From UBA6136 sp044237765 (GTDB taxonomy: Bacteria > Pseudomonadota > Gammaproteobacteria > Methylococcales > Methylococcaceae): 64,000 bases of DNA. The stretch lies in contig JBIIEQ010000002.1 of NCBI GenBank assembly GCA_044237765.1, forward strand, positions 1 to 64,000, written 5' to 3'. The notes below the pieces were generated by a model. The model was not told the DNA's origin. It ran no database searches and worked only from the letters and a program-made list of their open reading frames with translations. Numbering within the stretch: position 1 is the stretch's first letter; each line of letters starts with the position of its first letter. Below, piece by piece: positions 61,017 to 64,000 of the stretch. Both the position numbers and the translations under genes were made by a program.

Positions 61017-62261
61017 TCACACCACGGTGACGCGAGTTGTTTCAACCCCATTGCGCTTATAGCCTGAAGGGTTCCAGCTGGCTTGCAGGGGCTGGACTTC
61101 GCCGCTGAGACTTTCCGCCCGGACCTTGATGTCCAGTGGTCCCTTGCGCGTGGGCTTGAAGGCGGCCGTCCATTCCCGGAACGAAAATTTGCCCAGGTTT
61201 TCGCCCAACTTGGTTTCTCTCCAGTGTTGGCCGCCATCGACTGAGATGGATACGTTTTTGATGCCTTGCCCATGGTCGAAAGCGATACCGCGCAGGACGA
61301 CCTCCCGGTCGATCGGAAGGGAGGCGCCCTGTACAAGACTGGTCAGGAATGAGCGAACCTTCAGCTGACCCACGGGACGTAGCTGGTCTGTTTGAGTCCC
61401 CGGTGGGACGCATTCACAGTCGTTGTCGGGTATCCGGTATCCGGTCTTCATCCAGTAACCGTCATACGCATTGTCCAGGACATGGATTTCGCTGACATGC
61501 TTGACCCAGTAAGTGCCGAAATAGCCCGGCACGATCAGCCGTATCGGGAAACCGTTCAGCATGGGCAGGTCTTCCCCGTTCATGCCCCAGGCCAGCATGA
61601 CTTCGCCATTGAGGGCGTGATCGATGTCCAATGCCTTGCCAAAGTCCGGTCCATCGCCCAGCGGAGGCTGGTCCAGCCCGTCGAAACTCACCTGCACGGC
61701 GCTGGCCTGTATCCCGGCTTTTTCCAGTACCTTTTTCAGTGGCACGCCGGTCCAACGTGCATTGCCAATCGCCCCATGTCCAAGCTGGCCACCATTGGTG
61801 CGAGGTACGAAAAACCCCCGGCTGTTGCCGGAACACTGGTTGACGGCCACAAGATCGACGGGGTCGGCCAGCCGCTTCAGTTCCTGCAGGGTGAGCGTCA
61901 AGGGTGTTTTTACCTTGCCGTCGATACGAATTTGATAGGTAGCCGGGTCAATCGATGTTGGTATGCCGCTCCAGTGATAGCGGACGAAAAAGGCATCATT
62001 GGGTGTCAGCAGCCCCTCATTGAATACGGAAAAGGGTGTCTCCAGTTGCGGTGGTCGCATCGTCTGAACGATCAGGGGCCGCTTTTGTGGAAAGGCGAGT
62101 AACTCCCGCTCGCCGTTCTCGAATGGCAGCGCAATCCGCTGGCTGGTCGCGGCAAAGGCCCTCATGGCCAGATTTCCAAGGGCTGCGCCGGCACTCAGAG
62201 CTCCCAGTATGTGAATAAAGCGGCGCCGGTCTCCGGCAGTCGGGGGTTTCATCTTTGCCAT
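61017..62261 (-). CDS. sorA: Sulfite:cytochrome c oxidoreductase, molybdenum subunit (SorA-like)
   Basis: 414 residues of the sulfite oxidase family. The N-terminus has a twin-arginine signal (DRRRFIHILGALSAGAALG), so it is exported folded with its cofactor. The molybdenum ligand is C143 in VNQCSGNSRGFF; the domain continues with GNARWTGVPLKKVLEKAG and KHVSEIHVLD, and a C-terminal dimerisation domain (about 300-414). It would oxidise sulfite to sulfate in the periplasm and pass electrons to SorB. GGAG lies 8 bases before the ATG. Confidence 0.9.
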   Translation of the reverse strand: MAKMKPPTAGDRRRFIHILGALSAGAALGNLAMRAFAATSQRIALPFENGERELLAFPQKRPLIVQTMRPPQLETPFSVFNEGLLTPNDAFFVRYHWSGIPTSIDPATYQIRIDGKVKTPLTLTLQELKRLADPVDLVAVNQCSGNSRGFFVPRTNGGQLGHGAIGNARWTGVPLKKVLEKAGIQASAVQVSFDGLDQPPLGDGPDFGKALDIDHALNGEVMLAWGMNGEDLPMLNGFPIRLIVPGYFGTYWVKHVSEIHVLDNAYDGYWMKTGYRIPDNDCECVPPGTQTDQLRPVGQLKVRSFLTSLVQGASLPIDREVVLRGIAFDHGQGIKNVSISVDGGQHWRETKLGENLGKFSFREWTAAFKPTRKGPLDIKVRAESLSGEVQPLQASWNPSGYKRNGVETTRVTVV

Positions 62262-62296
62262 GGCGAGTGCTCCGCAGGGTTTAGGGCGATGGAATC

Positions 62297-62953
62297 TCAG
62301 GGAGCGCCCGGGGCCAGCGGCGGGAATCCACTCAGCAGGCTGTCCACGGCCGCTCCGATGCGATCACGCTGACTGGATTTGAAGTAGCCAAAATCGCTGT
62401 CGTCGGTGACGGTGGCATTCCAGATGACCTTGGAGGTGGTGGCATCAATCACCGCGATGTCTAGTTTGGCCTCTTCGTATTTGGACGAGTAGGGGTTTTC
62501 CGAGGGGGGTGGTGCGCGACCATCTGCTTCCGTTGGAAGGAGCGAGGCATGCAGGCCGGGATACATCAGGCCGACGGCACCATAGCCACCGTTGGGGTTG
62601 TTGTGTCGGTCCAACTCCCACTCACCGAAGGACCAGGCCACCAGGAAATTCGGTTTCTGACTGACGCGTGTGAAGGCGCGCTGCCGCATTGCCTGCTCGA
62701 CATGCCCCTTGACGAGAGTGTCCAGCTGAATCCGTTGCGCCGTTTTGGTAGCAGCATCAGTTTCCAGCGTACCCCCCTGCGGTGCCCAGTCCCATGTGCT
62801 TAATTTGCCGAAATCATAACTTCGGCTGTAATCACTCTGAACCTGCAAATGCCGGGTTCCACAGCCCGCGAGGCTGGCCACGGCAATCAAAAGTCCGAGC
62901 GGCAAGAAAAGGTTGTTCATCGACATGACCTCAATGATGGAGTAGGGATACAT
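62297..62953 (-). CDS. DUF4136 lipoprotein
   Basis: Lipobox VASLAGC after a short hydrophobic segment, then the DUF4136 domain: VQSDYSRSYDFGKLSTWDW, a middle with ...KPNFLVAWSFG, and KLDIAVIDATTSKVIWNATVTD near the C-terminus. Three in-frame Met codons (62953, 62926, 62920) can start it; the later ones give a more usual signal peptide. It precedes sorA by 35 bases and may be in the same operon. Function unknown. Confidence 0.8.
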   Translation of the reverse strand: MYPYSIIEVMSMNNLFLPLGLLIAVASLAGCGTRHLQVQSDYSRSYDFGKLSTWDWAPQGGTLETDAATKTAQRIQLDTLVKGHVEQAMRQRAFTRVSQKPNFLVAWSFGEWELDRHNNPNGGYGAVGLMYPGLHASLLPTEADGRAPPPSENPYSSKYEEAKLDIAVIDATTSKVIWNATVTDDSDFGYFKSSQRDRIGAAVDSLLSGFPPLAPGAP

Positions 62954-63090
62954 TCGCAGTGGGTGCCGAGGTTACTCCAATTGAATGTGATTCGTCATGT
63001 CGCATGGCCGGTCCCAAGCGGGGCATTCATTAGCATGATATCGGCTAGACTTGATGGCGTTTGGGTGGTTGATCGCGGCGGGAGTGGTGT

Positions 63091-63525
63091 ATGGCATCCG
63101 TGTCCGATGGGTTTTTCTGGGCGTTGCTTTCGGCGATTTTTGCTGCGCTGACGGCCATTTTTGCCAAGCTGGGCCTTGAGGAGATCGATTCGGATCTGGC
63201 CACATTGATCCGCACGGCCGTCATTGTAGTGGTGTTGGCAGGCTTCGTCGTCCTGGTCGGCAAATGGAAAAATCCGCTTGAGCTGTCTTACCGAACCTGG
63301 TTTTTTCTCTCGCTGTCCGGCTTGGCCACGGGGGTATCCTGGGTCTGTTATTTTCGCGCCCTCAAATGGGGTGAAGCGTCCCGGGTCGCGCCGGTCGATA
63401 AGTTCAGTGTGGTGCTGGTTGCCCTTTTTGCGGTTCTGTTCCTGGGCGAGCGTCCATCGGCCGTTCAGTGGCTGGGGATTTCCATGGTGGGGCTGGGTGT
63501 TGTGATCCTGGCCGTCGCGCGTTGA
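63091..63525 (+). CDS. Half-size EamA/DMT transporter
   Basis: 144 residues with five hydrophobic helices and one EamA repeat (FFWALLSAIFAALTAIFAKLGLEEIDSDLATLIRT ... VAPVDKFSVVLVALFAVLFLGERPSAVQWLGISMVGLGVVIL). Most family members carry two such repeats, so this one probably works as a dimer, like the small multidrug/YnfA-type or single-EamA proteins. GGAG lies a few bases before the ATG. Substrate unknown. Confidence 0.85.
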   Translation: MASVSDGFFWALLSAIFAALTAIFAKLGLEEIDSDLATLIRTAVIVVVLAGFVVLVGKWKNPLELSYRTWFFLSLSGLATGVSWVCYFRALKWGEASRVAPVDKFSVVLVALFAVLFLGERPSAVQWLGISMVGLGVVILAVAR

Positions 63526-63587
63526 TCAACATGCTGGCATCAATGGCATTCATAGCGATAGCCCAAGTCTTGCTGCGGGTTGCAAGG

Positions 63588-63616
63588 TTGAAAAAACCCC
63601 GGGGAAAACCTATTCT
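63588..63616 (+). promoter_or_regulatory. Predicted sigma-70 promoter for fhcB
   Basis: TTGAAA (63588-63593), exactly 17 bases, TATTCT (63611-63616). The spacer contains the palindrome CCCCGGGG flanked by A-runs (63597-63604), a possible operator. The leader to the ATG at 63697 would be about 75 bases. Confidence 0.6.
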
Positions 63617-63696
63617 TTTCGCCTCTTTGGGTTCGCTCACCGTGTGATCAACCTTCATCCATTGCCAATCAGTGCAACACTTCCTGAGAGAAGGGC

Positions 63697-64000
63697 ATGA
63701 ACGAAAAACCGCCCAGCGTCTTCGACAATGTTCCCAGCCCATTTTGTGGCATTGCCAGCGATGACCTGAGGATTGCCGTGGATGGGCTTGAAGTCCGTCT
63801 GCTTGAGAACGGCGATGCGGTGACCCGGGCCGGTTTCGAGTGCCCCGTCACGGATACCACCCCGCGCATCGCCGGGCAGCCGGCCTCTCTGGAGCAGGCG
63901 ATCCAACGGGCCGCCGGGCTGCTGAAGGAAGCGCATTTGCCGGTGTTCAGCGGCTTTGGCACCGATGTCAACGAAACCCGCGCCGCGCTGTCGCTGATTG
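63697..64000 (+). CDS. fhcB: Formylmethanofuran dehydrogenase/formyltransferase-hydrolase subunit B, N-terminal part
   Basis: 101 residues are visible before the window ends. The N-terminus (SPFCGIASDDLRIAVDG, with a conserved Cys, then FECPVTDTTPRI and a long helix LEQAIQRAAGLLKEA, VFSGFGTDV) matches the B subunit of the Fhc complex, a molybdopterin-oxidoreductase relative that has lost redox activity in methylotrophs and helps release formate from formyl-H4MPT. AGAGAAGGG precedes the ATG. The rest of fhcABCD presumably follows outside. Confidence 0.85.
   Translation, partial: MNEKPPSVFDNVPSPFCGIASDDLRIAVDGLEVRLLENGDAVTRAGFECPVTDTTPRIAGQPASLEQAIQRAAGLLKEAHLPVFSGFGTDVNETRAALSLI

Noticed and set aside
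63404..63742. Minus-strand open frame across the EamA gene end and fhcB leader
   Set aside because: Covers a predicted promoter and the EamA coding end, has no family match and no ribosome-binding site.

Overview
The window looks like a chromosomal segment of a gammaproteobacterial (type I) methanotroph or close methylotroph. The main reasons are two tandem NAD(P)-dependent methylene-tetrahydromethanopterin dehydrogenase genes (7040-8985), the start of a formylmethanofuran dehydrogenase/formyltransferase B-subunit gene at the right edge (63697-64000), a hopanoid set built on a single squalene synthase plus squalene-hopene cyclase, HpnG, HpnN, HpnO and HpnH, copper-handling CopC/CopD genes, and glycogen synthesis genes. 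The base composition is fairly GC-rich and even. Species cannot be fixed from the sequence alone.

Layout. 1-2900: nuclease fragment, rsmE, bioA, kbp. 3012-6765: the S-adenosylmethionine cycle (metF, ahcY behind an S-adenosylhomocysteine riboswitch, metK), divergent from 7040-10098: mtdB-like tandem pair, a retropepsin-like protease and a small secreted Cys protein. 10108-21496: a long leftward run, sqs-shc-hpnG-hpnN-hpnO-copC-copD-argA, divergent from hpnH (21825). 23000-26520: methyltransferase, MOSC protein, rnhB, lpxA, fabZ, skp. 26808-33012: four-gene oligopeptide-type ABC transporter. 33021-42462: HEAT-repeat protein, orphan substrate-binding protein, pmbA/tldD, nitrilase, rng, maf, rlmH, nadA. 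42526-50084: secretin-like protein and glycogen/alpha-glucan genes glgA, glgB, glgC, malQ. 50085-51886: a poor region with a large inverted repeat, a 59-residue membrane protein and a badly decayed polyphosphate kinase 2 pseudogene. 51914-57267: ubiB, ubiJ, ubiE, DUF971, hslU, hslV. 57386-58717: a palindromic repeat and rlmI. 58844-62953: degP-like protease, then cupin, sorB, sorA and a DUF4136 lipoprotein. 63091-64000: half-size EamA transporter and fhcB.

How it fits together. metK, ahcY and metF regenerate SAM under riboswitch control beside the H4MPT-linked dehydrogenases that oxidise C1 units. The hopanoid genes make bacteriohopanetriol and aminobacteriohopanetriol and are co-oriented with copper genes, which makes sense where copper-dependent methane oxidation sits in membranes. 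Glycogen genes store surplus carbon; SorAB would detoxify or use sulfite. I found no tRNA, rRNA, CRISPR array, transposase, prophage or defence island. Most of the window is conserved core metabolism. I do not see a clearly new multi-gene system; the best candidates for novelty are the mtdB-linked small genes, the hopanoid-copper linkage, the unusual ABC transporter and the non-coding elements around 50-51 kb and 57.4 kb.
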